A stretch of DNA of 64,000 bases from Ectobius pallidus (Eukaryota > Arthropoda > Insecta > Blattodea > Ectobiidae), in the NCBI GenBank assembly GCA_964059195.1, contig CAXKWD010000001.1, positions 215,148,484-215,212,483 on the forward strand, written 5' to 3'. The position numbers and the translations under genes are program-made. Each line of letters starts with the position of its first letter. The first letter of the stretch is position 1. Positions 21,030 through 32,100 of the stretch are shown piece after piece. Below the pieces are notes generated by a model, which saw only the letters and a list, made by a program, of their open reading frames with translations, searched no databases and was not told the origin of the DNA.

Positions 21030-22794
21030 AAAAAAAAATAAGTAATAGAAGTGCTCCACAAAGAAAAAAATACTACGGATCCCCAGGACCTGTCGCAATA
21101 CGGAGACGCAAGGAGGTGATAAAAAATCCTTCTGAGAAGAAAAAAAGAAAATTTTACGGAGGAAGAATTCAATAGATTGATAAAGGCTGCAAAATGCAGT
21201 GCTGAAACAAGAAAACCAACCTTCACATCGGCGATTCGAAGGAAAACCTGGGAAACACACTTCAACCGGAAACTAAACCGGGGAGACACGAATGAATATC
21301 AGCAGACAGAGTCATAAATAATAGGCTATAGGATCGATGACTTCCCAAGAATAGCACTTCAGGAGGTAAAAAGAGCAATAGACGAGTTGAAGAACGAGAA
21401 AGCGGCAGGCCCAGACACCATCTTCAATTAACACGTAAAGGACTCAAGAATGGCTTGAGGGAGTCTTGGGTAGATTTGTTCAACATATGTCTAGAGCTGG
21501 AAGAAATACCATAAAATGGAGAACCTCGAACATCAAGGTGATGCACAAAGGAAAGGGCGACACAACAGCATCAGACTCATACAGAATACACCCTTCACAA
21601 AAATCCTGACAACCAGACTGACTGAGCTGACTAAAGAGGAAATGAAATTTGTTTTTCGGACAGGTAGATCCACCCTACAGGCAGTCGCCAATCTACTAAG
21701 ACATAAAGGAAGCCTTACAAGAACAGAAAGGCATTACTGTACGCCATATTTGTGGACTACCACAAAGCTTTTGATCTGCTTGACAGGAATAAGCTTATGG
21801 TAAATCTGGAAGGCATGATCGGAAAGGGCAACTATACCAAATCATTCCAGTATAACCTCGTAACTAACAGGATGGAACATCACACTCCAGACCCCCTATC
21901 GTTCAACTCAGCAAAAGCGGATGTAGTGAAAGCGGCGAACAACGTCCTTACAAGTTTATACATTTATGCTGATGATATGGTCAAGATGGCAAGAAAGATC
22001 GAGGACCTACAACAGAGCTTCAATCAACTAATAGGATGGGCAAATGAAAATGGCCTAAAAATAAGTAGGAAGAAAGCCGTTCAAATGACCTTCAGGAAAG
22101 AAGGAAAAACGCAGAAACATTCACACTCAAAGGAGAATATCTAAGAGTGACAACACCTATAAATACTTAGAAGTAACCCTGCAAGAAACTGGGATCACAT
22201 TCGGGGTACATGCAACAGAGAAGTCCATAATCGCCATAAATGCCATAGATCATATATAGCGAATCTCCCAAGAGGTGGCAATGAAACTCTTCAAAGGAAA
22301 AATTGTCCCTTTGACATATGACATACATCTAATACGGGAAACCCTAAAAAAGAAGGCCCTAAAAGAATGAGAGAAAAAGAAAGGCTACTTTCCTCAAACG
22401 AGATATTGGGGTGTCGAAATTCATCCCATCGAGGTATGTATACATTCTGACGAGGGAACCTTTCCTGATGGAAGATCTTTACAATGCGCTACTACTCCCT
22501 GTAACAGAGTCCTACCAAGAGCTGATGACAGAAAACCTGAAGAAGATAAACGAATTCGAAGAGGACTTCTATGCAACAACCGCTATGGCGAATAGGAGAT
22601 TGACAAGATCGGATCAAAACATGAGGAACGTCGTAAAGAGGCTGGCCGTGCACGGCTTCCATCATAAAGTATGCTTCACAAACAGTTTTCATGTAGTGAC
22701 AGGTAACTGTGCCTGCAAATACTGTGAGAAATACCACGTGCTAAGCTGCAACAAATGTTCAAAAACAGTGTCAAAACTCAGTGCTGAAAACTAA
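21030..22794 (+). pseudogene. Zinc-knuckle LINE, longest copy (LC), degraded
   Basis: Broken frames with several stops cover, in order: EVKRAIDELKNEKAAGPD (RT start), FRTGRSTLQAVANLL, a DYHKAFDLLDRNKL block, the catalytic IYADDMVKMA at about 21964, NENGLKISRKKAVQMTFRKE, YVYILTREPFLMEDL and AVHGFHHKVC. The final knuckle is shortened (C-A-C-x2-C-EKYHVLSC). It lies between the divergent PIAS and EME1 genes and ends about 240 bp before the EME1 start. Confidence 0.85.
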
Positions 22795-23031
22795 AGTTTT
22801 GTTCATTAAGTATACTTGTGCACTTATTGTAATAAAATGCCATCTCGCGTCTAGCTGTTACACTACATACACTTCCCAGATGATCCTACATCAGGCCTTC
22901 GTAACAAAAGAAAAAAAAGGGATTGCTGACTTGCTGTATCGAGGATGCAGTGAAATGTGTGTGTGTTTTTGTTTTCATAGTTCATTATCTGTTTCAAAAT
23001 TCGAAGTTTTACGTATGTAAACACAAACAGA

Positions 23032-24573
23032 ATGTCGACAGACGTGATAGTGTTATCAAGTGATTCCAGTGATCATGATACTGAAACTGTTTGCAAAATT
23101 GAAAACGAAGATGCAAAAAGTGACACTACAGAGATTTATAATCCAATGGAAGATCCTGAGTTTCCAGATCTCGACTGTGCTTATGACTTTAATCCTGTAT
23201 CACCTGTCATTCATGAAAACGAAGACTTCGAAAGCAGAAGGGGCTTAATGTTTGATAAACTCCCAATGGACAGTTGCGATGAAAACTCAGAGACAGATTG
23301 GAGATCAAATGAATTAAATGCTGATAAACTTCCAACTCTTAAAACAATACACAGTTTATCTGACAGTGACAGTGAGGATAACGGTGATGAAGTAATGTCA
23401 GAAGTTTCTAATGAAGATCACCAAAAGAAACAAACCATGCAAACTGGCATGGGAAGAAAGCGTAAAGCAAATAATGGAGATGAAGAGAGAGAGAGGAAAA
23501 AGGCTGAGCGACTGCAAAAACAAGTAGAACGAGCACAAAGTAAGGCGATCAAGAAGGCTGAAAACGAGGCATTACGGTCAAGAAAACCAGAAGAATGCAT
23601 CAAATTTGTTCGTGTCTGCTTGGACCAACAGCTTCTAACTAGTGAGTATGGCGGTCAGATTTTAGTAGCATTGCAAGCAGGAGAGATGCAGTATAACATC
23701 CAGTCCAATCTGGTGCCTTACTCCATTGTGTGGACTCGTGAGATTCGAGAACACACTGTAGGACACGATGCAAAGATAATCACTTCAAGTAAAGTACAGG
23801 AAGAAGAGCAAGTGATGGTTATTTGGAATTGGAATAAAGTCCTTCAGTTAGTTCACAGTAGAAACCTCCTGAGTGAAGTTCAGATCCTACAAACCCAGTT
23901 GCCGGGAAAGACATTAACTCTTGTAGTGTATGGAGCAGAAACAAAGGAATATTTTAGGTACCAAAAACTGTTTAAGAAACGAGATGTTCGAGCGCAGGTT
24001 TTAGGGACTGAAGGAAAGTCAAAACATAGTAAAAAGGAAGCAGCTTTCGAAAATTCCCCTCATGTTGATTTATGTGATTGGGACACGGCATTTACAGAAC
24101 TTCAGTTATTTGGATGTTACTATATGATGATGCACAACCCGGAAGCTCTGGGAACATACATACGGCAGTTCACAAAAGCCATTGCAGAAGCCCCTTTTAA
24201 ACGAGAAAAGCATGAGCAGGGCTACGAGAAGATGGAGTGGTATGGAGAAGGAGATTCTCGTGATTGCGTGCGGGTGGACAAGAACGGCAATGGCCTGTTG
24301 AGACTGTGGCAGCAACAACTGTGCCAGTTCAATCTTACAAGCCTAGAAGCAGCTCAAGCTATCACTGCAAGTTACAGTTCTCCTTCAGCACTTATCCAAG
24401 CTTATGAAAACTGTTCTAGCGAGAAGGAAGCTCAGCTGTTGCTTGCAGCGATCCCAGTGCGTCGTGGTGTAGGGCCCCTCTCAACAGTGAAATCAGTAGG
24501 ACCTGAACTGAGCAAGAAAATACATGCCTTTTTTACATCTCTAGATGGTAAAAGTGAACTCTGTACTGAATAA
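23032..24573 (+). CDS. EME1: EME1, MUS81 partner of a crossover-junction endonuclease
   Basis: 513 residues, full length. The N-terminus is acidic with a SUMO-interaction-like DVIVLSSDSSD at 4-14. A charged coiled coil (about 150-185, KKAERLQKQVERAQSKA) precedes the ERCC4-like nuclease fold at about 189-430 (KFVRVCLDQQLL, LVPYSIVWTREI, CDWDTAFTELQLFGCYY), and a C-terminal helix-hairpin-helix lies near 470-505 (AAIPVRRGVGPLSTVKSVGP). As in the family, the ERKxxxD active site is absent: EME1 is the non-catalytic subunit that directs MUS81 to branched DNA. The stop overlaps an AATAAA signal (tgaataaat). One exon only, although EME1 genes elsewhere have introns. Confidence 0.9.
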   Translation: MSTDVIVLSSDSSDHDTETVCKIENEDAKSDTTEIYNPMEDPEFPDLDCAYDFNPVSPVIHENEDFESRRGLMFDKLPMDSCDENSETDWRSNELNADKLPTLKTIHSLSDSDSEDNGDEVMSEVSNEDHQKKQTMQTGMGRKRKANNGDEERERKKAERLQKQVERAQSKAIKKAENEALRSRKPEECIKFVRVCLDQQLLTSEYGGQILVALQAGEMQYNIQSNLVPYSIVWTREIREHTVGHDAKIITSSKVQEEEQVMVIWNWNKVLQLVHSRNLLSEVQILQTQLPGKTLTLVVYGAETKEYFRYQKLFKKRDVRAQVLGTEGKSKHSKKEAAFENSPHVDLCDWDTAFTELQLFGCYYMMMHNPEALGTYIRQFTKAIAEAPFKREKHEQGYEKMEWYGEGDSRDCVRVDKNGNGLLRLWQQQLCQFNLTSLEAAQAITASYSSPSALIQAYENCSSEKEAQLLLAAIPVRRGVGPLSTVKSVGPELSKKIHAFFTSLDGKSELCTE

Positions 24574-24929
24574 ATATAATACTGAAACAAGACAAAGGCC
24601 CTTTTTGTAAAAACTGGAAAAACAAATGCATTAAAACTTAACCATCCTTCTTTCCTTCCTGCTGTCCTGTGGGGTAGTCTTTCAAAATGTCTGGTAGCTC
24701 TTACACTGCATACCCCTACAGTCTTTTGTTTGTAGTTCCACTATCTGAAGATGGGATTGCATAAGCGCATCATCATAGTTGGCTATGGTTTTTAATCAAG
24801 AGGATTTTTTTTTGGGGGGGGGGGGAATCCAAGAACAGGTCGCCCCTTAAGCAAATCCCACTCGAGATTTGCTAGTAGTTGCACCATAGTCATCTAGATA
24901 TCTCTCGTTGTTTAGCAGCGTTGAAAAAA
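24574..24929. other. EME1 3' flank
   Basis: Contains a homopolymer G run (about 24817-24826); otherwise nothing recognised. Confidence 0.35.
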
Positions 24930-25150
24930 TGGAAAATTTTATTTTATGTTTTCCTATCTCATCTTCTTTTCCTCTTTCTACTAATCAATCCCTTCTCTCC
25001 TTTACCCTACCTACCTATTTATAACCTATTCCTGTCCTACAAATTTTCACACCTATCGCGATTTGAATGCGGGACCACTAGCATGATAGCAGTCATCTAA
25101 ACTACTACGTCACAGAGTGTGCAGTGAGAATTTATCTATTTAAGTTTAGA
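24930..25150 (-). mobile_element. tRNA-derived SINE S5, copy 2
   Basis: Diverged copy of 15915-16100: pyrimidine block, ctacctacctattt, cctattcctg, gaccactagca and gaatttatctatttaagttt are shared. The B box is decayed (gcgatttgaatgcgg inverse). Confidence 0.6.
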
Positions 25151-25975
25151 GAGCTGCATAATATGGCGGAGATTGTTAATTTCATATTAATTGCAATTTT
25201 GAAATATCCTTTTGGTACAAGGGAAGTTTTAATTGATATAAGGGTCGTTTTGGTTTTACTAATCAACTTGTCTTGAGGGTGGCATACCATTGAAATCTAA
25301 AACTCTCGTTCCCAAATCAGCCTCTACCGTCCGTCTTGTTATGGGTCACCATAGCAACTCAACGGAGTGGGCGGAGCTTAAGGGGCAACCTGCTTTGGAT
25401 TTTGCCTTTTATTTAATTATTCATCAAATTTGAATGCATTAAATTCTTGTTTTTTTATTCTAAAAAAACATGGCTTTCTCAACCCTATCCTGTGTTTTGC
25501 TATTTTCTCTATCCTGAGAAAGTTGTGTGAATGTTACAAGAGCTGGAATCACAGGTGGAGAAAATAGAAGTTTAATGCTTAAGGGGAGACATACAGCTTT
25601 CGGTGAAATTCATAGGTGAGAAATAGGCAAATTTCATTATTTTTTTCTCAGCAATGAATTGCTCTACAGCAGCATTTTTCAACCTTTTTGAACCTGAGGA
25701 CCTCTAAAATGTGCCACCTCGCCATCGCAGGAAATGTAACTTTAGCCATCTGCAATACTTTGAAATCTGCAACTAATCCATTGTCATTTCAACTTCAAAA
25801 TAACAAGTTGCTGACCAAAGACAGAGAAGTATATTAAAGGAACAAATTCTTGACACTAGAGTCTACTTATTTTTGTAGATCGGAAGTAAATTGAGTGGTG
25901 AATTGAATAATTGTATCATTAAAGGGCAAATATCTCAATATGCTATTTTTTTAGTGCCAATATAAGGAATAGTTA
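25151..25975. other. Intergenic, nothing firmly recognised
   Basis: No gene seen. A block near 25485-25565 (ttttgctattttctct) resembles the tandem units at 40750-41040. Confidence 0.35.
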
Positions 25976-26598
25976 CCGTATTTTACGGACCATAAGACGC
26001 ACCTTAATTTTAGGATGGAAATTTAAAGGAAGAGAAATTAATGTGATTCTAAACGAAAAATTTTAAAGGGAATAATATACTTCTTTAGTTCATTACATAA
26101 ACAAATGGAATGGAATCGATGTCAATCACTTCTAAATTAAAATCGCATTGTACGAAAATCTCTTCTACAGGTCACATCGGGTAGATTTTAACAACTGAAA
26201 TGATTTCTTATGAAAGACTGAAAATACTTTTACACCCTCTAACGCTCAATTCAGCACACGGCAAGTGTAATGAGAAAAAGCTGTTTAGAGATCATTGCAT
26301 TCGGCGAAGACACTCCTTTTGTATAAAAGAACTCAACATTCTTTTTTTCGCATTGTATAGCCGACCTGGCTTCCAGCTACCCTCATTTTATGATTGTGAC
26401 AAATGCAGTTATGTACAGTCTGTGTTAAAATTTGTAACTGTTTTATTGTTTACAACACCTTGTGTATAACTATGGTATTCCGGCAATATTTACCATAATT
26501 TAAATTTTTTTAGCGTACTTCGGACCATTAGACGCACCCAACTTTTAAGGCTCTGTTTCCAAAGTAAAAAAGTGCATCTTATGGTCCGTAAAATACAG
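25976..26598. mobile_element. Non-autonomous pogo/Tigger-type element
   Basis: Inverted ends ccgtattttacggaccataa (left) and, inverted, ctgtattttacggaccataa (right), with TA flanks (25974-25975, 26599-26600). An extra internal copy, cttcggaccattagacgcac, starts near 26518. No transposase. The ends resemble a widespread pogo-like MITE end; the assignment is by that resemblance. Confidence 0.75.
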
Positions 26599-26980
26599 TA
26601 CTTGTTTATTTTGTTGAAAAAATAAATAAAATAGAATAAATGTCAAAATTATAGGCTAATACAATTTTCGGTGTTCATTATTATGTTTTCTTAAGACTGC
26701 TAAAATCATTTGTTTAAAACTTAAAAAGGGCTATTCCATGAAAATAAAAGGCTAAAATAGCTATTATAAAAGCATAACGTTTTAGCTCTTAGTATAAGCA
26801 TCATAGAATGTACAAAATCTAAAGAAAATCATTAAAGCTGTTTTCTAGAAAATCAGGAAAAATAAAAAATTTTTCACATAAAGTGACAGTAAAAGTACAA
26901 GAAAGTCATTACAAATCTTGATGTCCTCCACACGATATCTAGCTTGAATATAAAACTTTGTTTCGATAGGATTTATAATT

Positions 26981-27476
26981 AAGTGAAGGGAAAGGAAATA
27001 GACATTAAATCCATGTCTGGGATATTAATACAAGTAAGAATCAGCTTCAAAAATGTTATGTCTTAACCGGGATTTGAACACGGATCTTCGGCTTAACGCG
27101 CCGATGCTCTACCATTGAGCTACCATGACAACATGCCAGTACGACATCAAATTCCTCAACTGATTCAGAAGACAAGGCAGACCACGGGAGGTTTCTCCGT
27201 TGAGAACACACATTCCTTTCCCTTCACTTAATTAATAGTATATAAATATAACTTGGCTTCAAAGTACCTACAAATGTAGGACGCCATTGGATGTGTGTTC
27301 TCAAAGGAGAAACCTCCCGTGGTCTGCCTTGTCTTCTGAATCAGTTGAGGAATTTGATGTCGTACTGGCATGTTGTCATGGTAGCTCAATGGTAGAGCAT
27401 CGGCGCGTTAAGCCGAAGATCCGTGTTCAAATCCCGGTTATGACATAAAATTTGTCAAGCTGATTCTTACTTGTAT
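26981..27476. mobile_element. Palindromic dimer of a second tRNA-derived family (S9) with 14-bp TSD
   Basis: Two oppositely oriented units each contain the tRNA-like core (minus about 27064-27136, plus about 27373-27445): acceptor stem gtcatgg/ttatgac, A box tagctcaatggtagagc, B box tgttcaaatccc. The anticodon stem-loop tcggc-gcgttaa-gccga would read GTT but lacks U33. Arms of roughly 190 bp flank a roughly 60-bp centre. TSD taggatttataatt at 26967-26980 and 27477-27490. The left unit also has a 22-bp inverted repeat at its own ends (26976-26997, 27213-27234). Confidence 0.85.
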
Positions 27477-27490
27477 TAGGATTTATAATT

Positions 27491-27924
27491 CTTGAGTTAT
27501 GCTGTTCAGATAGACAAACAAAAGGATATGTTTCTGAAAATTGTATTTTTAAATTCAGGGAACCTCTAAATATGTATTTCCACTGAAAACTCAACCTCAA
27601 ATTTCTAGGTTGAACACAACACTTCATCTACCTATAGTTACCTACCCATTGAATGGGTAGAGAAAGTAAAAATATAGAAATGTTGAATAGTATGGTGAAA
27701 TGATCCTTTTTAATTCTCTATAGTTTTTAGTACCCTTTTTTAACAACGTTTCCTTTTTTTTTGTCCATTTTAGGTTAAAATTCTTTCCTTTAAAATCTAG
27801 TCTCTAGCGATTAACAATGTTACAGAATTATAAATGATTTTTTATTTACAGTTCCAACCCAAAGCACCAATCTCTTAACTTCCACCGCACCATTTCTTCC
27901 ACTTACTAGTCTCCTTTTACAACT
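27491..27924. other. Region downstream of GSTZ1
   Basis: Non-coding. A minus-strand AATAAA at about 27843 is a good GSTZ1 polyadenylation signal about 80 bp after the stop. Confidence 0.4.
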
Positions 27925-28578
27925 TTAGATTCCTCTATCAGGAGGGTAATCTGCCTGTTTTGATGGGTGGGCAGCTTGGAATGCTGGAATTTCTGCTAGG
28001 TTACGATCAATTCTCAGAATGTTCGGGTAAGGCTCCAAATCCATCTTAAATCTTCTTCCGTTTTGTACTTGTGGTACTAGACAGCAGTCTGCAATGGTAA
28101 TCTCATTTCCAACACAGTACTTGCCAGCACTCAAACTCAGCAGCTTCTCGACTGCTTGAAAACCTCTGTTGATCCAATGTTGAGCCCATTCCACTTGTTT
28201 TTCTGCGCCCACCATTTTCAGCACACTTGTATTCTGCAGTGGCTGAATGCCAGATGTAATGACCTCACAGATTTCTCGAACACGAGCTCGACTGATAGGG
28301 TCCTTTGGCATGAGTGGTTTTTCCAGTCTTGTTTCCTCGAGGTAATAAATTATATTGAGCGATTCCACCAATGTGTGTCCGTCTATGTTCAATGCAGGTA
28401 TCTGAGCCATTGGATTGACTGCACGGAATTTGATGCTGTGTTGTTCGCCCTCTCCTTTATGTAGATTGACAGTTTTGACGTCATAAGCTATTTGCTTTAG
28501 GTTCAGTGCCAGCCTGACTCGCCAGGCACAAGAACTGGACCAGAAAGAATACAGAATAGGCTTGGGTATCCCAGACAT
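27925..28578 (-). CDS. GSTZ1: Glutathione S-transferase zeta / maleylacetoacetate isomerase
   Basis: 217 residues, the usual length. The thioredoxin-fold N-terminal domain has the zeta motif SSCAWRVR (catalytic Ser15/Ser16 and Cys17), NPMAQIPAL and ESLNIIYYLEETR. The helical domain has GIQPLQNTSVLK, YCVGNEITIADCCLVPQV and FKMDLEPYPNI. Isomerises maleylacetoacetate to fumarylacetoacetate in tyrosine breakdown, using glutathione; cytosol or mitochondria. Oddities: the family's IIEYLEE reads IIYYLEE and the NA(E/Q)RF region reads NGRRF, so some conserved positions differ. One exon although GSTZ1 is usually multi-exon, yet the frame is intact and a polyadenylation signal follows, so it is either a native intronless gene or an old retrogene. 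Confidence 0.9.
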   Translation of the reverse strand: MSGIPKPILYSFWSSSCAWRVRLALNLKQIAYDVKTVNLHKGEGEQHSIKFRAVNPMAQIPALNIDGHTLVESLNIIYYLEETRLEKPLMPKDPISRARVREICEVITSGIQPLQNTSVLKMVGAEKQVEWAQHWINRGFQAVEKLLSLSAGKYCVGNEITIADCCLVPQVQNGRRFKMDLEPYPNILRIDRNLAEIPAFQAAHPSKQADYPPDRGI

Positions 28579-28724
28579 GTTTACTGAAACATAGACATTA
28601 TTGTGAGAGATTTAAAACAGCCTACATTGACCTGAGTCATTTGAATGACTTTTTCTACCCTAAACATAGACGGTATTTCAGAATTTCCTTGAAAAACGAT
28701 TTCAAATAAAAGTATAAGGTTTTT

Positions 28725-29580
28725 GTATCAAGTAGATAGTACAGGACCAGTCATGAAAACCACCATTAACGACCGTGGGTGTCGGCATGCTGACCACATG
28801 CCCCCCAATCCTGCCATCTGCCTATGGTACGAGGGTTGATAAGAAAAAAAGGTTACAAGTCGAATAAAGAAATATTTATTGACAATAGACAGAAAATACA
28901 CAAAGGAATTAAGAGGCATACATGCCTATCACTTTTCGACATAATCACCTAGTCTATTTAGGCATTTATCAGAACGCACAAGCAACTTGTATAACCCGTC
29001 TTGGTACAAATCAGGTCAATGTCCATTGAGCCAGGTCTGGGCGGATGTTTTCACAGCCCTGTCTGAAGAGAACCGATTGACGGATTAGTGCTCCTCCAAC
29101 TTCGGAAACAGGAAATGGTCACTGGGTGCCAAATCTGGGCTGTATGGGGGGGGGGTGACTCCAGATTTCCCACTCAAACCGTCGCAACAATTCCCGCATT
29201 TCTTGAGCAGTATGGGGCCTGGCATTGTCATGCAGGAGGATGACACCTTCACTCAACTGTGAATGTCAGATGCGGACACATTCTTTGCCCATAAAAATCG
29301 AATCACGGCTCGCACTTCCAAACGAGACCAATTTTCTAAGCATTTTGCCATTTCAATCGTCCTGAACCGTCTGGGAACTTTCACTACCTACCCGCACACC
29401 AGCTGTATGACAAGTAGCGCCATCTGTCTCCACTCTGAAACAAAAGTTCTCCATAATATGTAGTTTTCAAATGCTGCGGCTTGTAACCTTTTTTTCTGAT
29501 CAACCCTCGTAGATGACGCAGCAGTCAGGCGGTAGGCCTGTAGGGTAGGGATGTTAGCGCCACAGAGTTAGTTTAGGTAG
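28725..29580 (+). mobile_element. SINE S2 copy split by a mariner
   Basis: 28725-28829 (gaccgtgggtgtcggcatgc, catctgcctatgg) resumes at 29512-29580 (gatgacgcagcagtcaggcg, tgttagcgccac). The uninterrupted copy at 40430-40740 joins the same two parts at tgcctatgatagatg. Confidence 0.8.
28830..29509 (-). mobile_element. Deleted mariner transposon
   Basis: TIRs of about 30 bp (cgagggttgataagaaaaaa, inverted at 29480-29509), TA duplications at 28828-28829 and 29510-29511. The minus strand encodes the C-terminal half of a mariner transposase: VILLHDNARPHTAQ (second catalytic D), PYSPDLAPSDHFLFPKLEEH (third D of the DD34D type), then DKCLNRLGDYVEK. One stop follows LEEH and the N-terminal half is missing, so it is inactive. 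Confidence 0.92.
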
Positions 29581-29848
29581 TACAGGATTTTTTATTTTAA
29601 TTGTTGGTGCCATTTTTTAGAAGAATGCAAAAAAAAAAAACAAAATTTTCTTAACATAAATAAGATACGAGTATGAAAATTCATTAGCATATTTAATGTC
29701 TCGTTCTCAAAAGACACAAAATTCAAATATAAAATTCTGTTCTCCACAAACAGATACATTTCCAAAAATTGTATTTTTGAACTCTGAGACCACAACAAAA
29801 ATCATTGCTACAGACAGTTACTTTGGACATAAACGATATATTCATATA

Positions 29849-30776
29849 CAGGGTGTTAATGAATAACACCGAAATATTTTACCTGTGTATAGAGGGGACA
29901 TAGACAAGCAACTTTTATTGGGACATTTTTGCTCTATGACGTAAAATGATGTATGCTACAGGGCATTAAAGTCCTTAAAATTTGGTGCTCATAACTCAAT
30001 AATTGAGCGAAATAGGGTTAAAATTTTCATTAAGTTGACTTCATGCCTTCCTAGTGATCGATAAAAACCTGATTCTTAATAATTCATCAACAGCTATACC
30101 ATAATTTAGAATTTTCATAATCTGCAAAATTTACTGACTAATCACATGATTGCCCGCCACTGCATTATGTTTTTATTCCTAATTCCAGACCTAACAAAAA
30201 TGTTTTGTTTGTCTTTTTTTCCCCTCAGAGTTGTAAGATATCGATCGTCATTTTTTACAATTTTCCCGACCACTATACAATATTCATTGTTCCTTTGTTT
30301 CCCATCATTTCAAGTATTAGAAGTCAGTGGCGTGCATATCCTTTGACTTCATGCCTTCCTAGTGATCGATAAAAACCTGATTCTTAATAATTCATCAACA
30401 GCTATACCATAATTTAGAATTTTCATAATCTGCAAAATTTACTGACTAATCACATGATTGCCCGCCACTGCATTATGTTTTTATTCCTAATTCCAGACCT
30501 AACAAAAATGTTTTGTTTGTCTTTTTTTCCCCTCAGAGTTGTAAGATATCGATCGTCATTTTTTACAATTTTCCCGACCACTATACAATATTCATTGTTC
30601 CTTTGTTTCCCATCATTTCAAGTATTAGAAGTCAGTGGCGTGCATATCCTTGGGAGATTTTATGTTATAACAGGAAGAATTGAATCCATAGAGCAAAAAT
30701 CTCCTAATAAAAGTTGCTTGTCTATGTCCCCTCTATACACAGGTAAAATATTTCGGTGTTATTCATTAACACCCTG
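29849..30776. mobile_element. TIR element with a 308-bp tandem duplication
   Basis: Long inverted ends (cagggtgttaatgaataaca, about 70 bp) at 29849-29918 and 30708-30776, flanked by TATA. The interior 30035-30342 is repeated without visible difference at 30343-30650. No transposase; superfamily uncertain. Confidence 0.8.
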
Positions 30777-31385
30777 TATACACAGAAGCTTTCGGCCTGA
30801 AGTTATCAATATAATTTGAAGTTCCTACAAGACTGATTGGTTTTGGTTCCCTATATGTTCTTAACTTAACTAGCGTTTTTAGGTTCTCTAGTAACGATTA
30901 GTGTAAGTTCATTTATGTATTTCTGTTTATAACAGCTATTATTGGTTGTTATTAGTTTCAATATTTCCAAATATTTAGTTTATTTTAATAATGTATAACA
31001 AATTACAGTATGCAAAAAAACTAGTATTTCGTCTTTTTTAATAGGAGTGATAGTATATCTGTTTCATTGTTTCATTATTTATTTATTTATTTATTTATTG
31101 TTTTTGTAGTGTTGTAATGTTTGATCCTGTATTTCTTTGTATTGTTTGTGTTGTAAGTATTTCTAATATTATTCTTGTACCCTTGTACTATAATAGTTTG
31201 TTATATTGTATCCTATACCGCATAACTGTGGTCAAAATGGATTAAATAAATATGAAATATGAAAATATTAAATTTGCACACGTAAAAGAAATATTAAGCA
31301 ACCTTATTTTACATGTATTGCACAAATATGGCAGGGATAGTTCATCAAAATTATAAAAAGCTGTAATCCTATGGCGAGTTACATG
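30777..31385. other. AT-rich intergenic, nothing recognised
   Basis: Contains a short (tatt)n at 31077-31098. No gene. Confidence 0.4.
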
Positions 31386-32100
31386 TATAATAAAATCAGG
31401 TAAACTGATGTAACAAAGTGCCAGAATGCTTTTGTTTAATCAGTTATAATTGTAAATATGATATGCATAAAATAAATTGATTTCCGAGTTAAGTTCCAGA
31501 TTCATTAAACAGGGCTTACGGAAGAACAAAAGTCTAGTTTAAAAAAAAATCAGATTAAAATCGTTCAGCATCAGTAGAACTATACAGATTTGTGCTATCT
31601 TGACAATCGCACACTCACATAAAAATACAACACCACAAAAATATATCAAATTGGCCGACTACAGGAATTGAACTATGGACCTCCAGAATGCGAGTCCAAG
31701 AAATTACCATCTCGGCCACCTTGCTCGGTTTAACGGTGTGTTTGATAAGCATATGTGAAGGAATAGGGTTATTTGTCATAGCTAACCGTATTGCAACTTC
31801 TGAAGTCCTATATGATCACTGTAAAATAATATGTTGTCATGATAATTGATTCGCATTTGATAAATTCTTTCTAATAATATATCACCATAAAATATTCACT
31901 AAATTGGGCATTACTCCGGTACTGGTCAACCGATTGGTCCAGTGTCAATAGGCTTCTTCCCATGGATGTTATAAATGCGTATACCAAGTTTCATAAAAAT
32001 CCGATAAAGTGTACTTGAGTTATCGCACAAACAGACGCACAGACATTTTCCTGTCCCAAACACAATCTCATAAAGTACCATACTAGCACTTAATAATGCA
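31386..32100 (+). repeat. Dispersed repeat R1, copy 1
   Basis: Aligns in inverse to 41545-42065: aactgatgtaacaaagtgcc, agaatgcttttgtttaatca, gggcttacggaagaacaaaa, ttgggcattactcc. Pieces recur at 36290-36440 and 63490-63545. Interrupted by SINE S6. Confidence 0.75.
31541..31739 (-). mobile_element. tRNA-derived SINE S6
   Basis: The minus strand reads gaggt-like tggccgagatggtaat (A box) and agttcaattcc (B box) with a long variable region, tRNA-Ser/Leu-like. The insertion is proven by the R1 copy at 41545-42065, where gtctagtttgataagcat is uninterrupted. Confidence 0.75.

Noticed and set aside
26200..26469. 89-codon plus-strand frame
   Set aside because: Lies inside the non-autonomous pogo-type element; no transposase motif seen.
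27064..27136. Cloverleaf-like sequence with GTT anticodon, candidate tRNA-Asn
   Set aside because: Lacks U33, has a T-stem mismatch, occurs as an inverted pair in a TSD-bounded mobile palindrome; a SINE head, not a tRNA gene.
18427..28578. PIAS, EME1 and GSTZ1 as recent processed pseudogenes
   Set aside because: Frames are intact, polyadenylation signals are not followed by A tracts, and no flanking TSD was found; old retrogene origin stays open.
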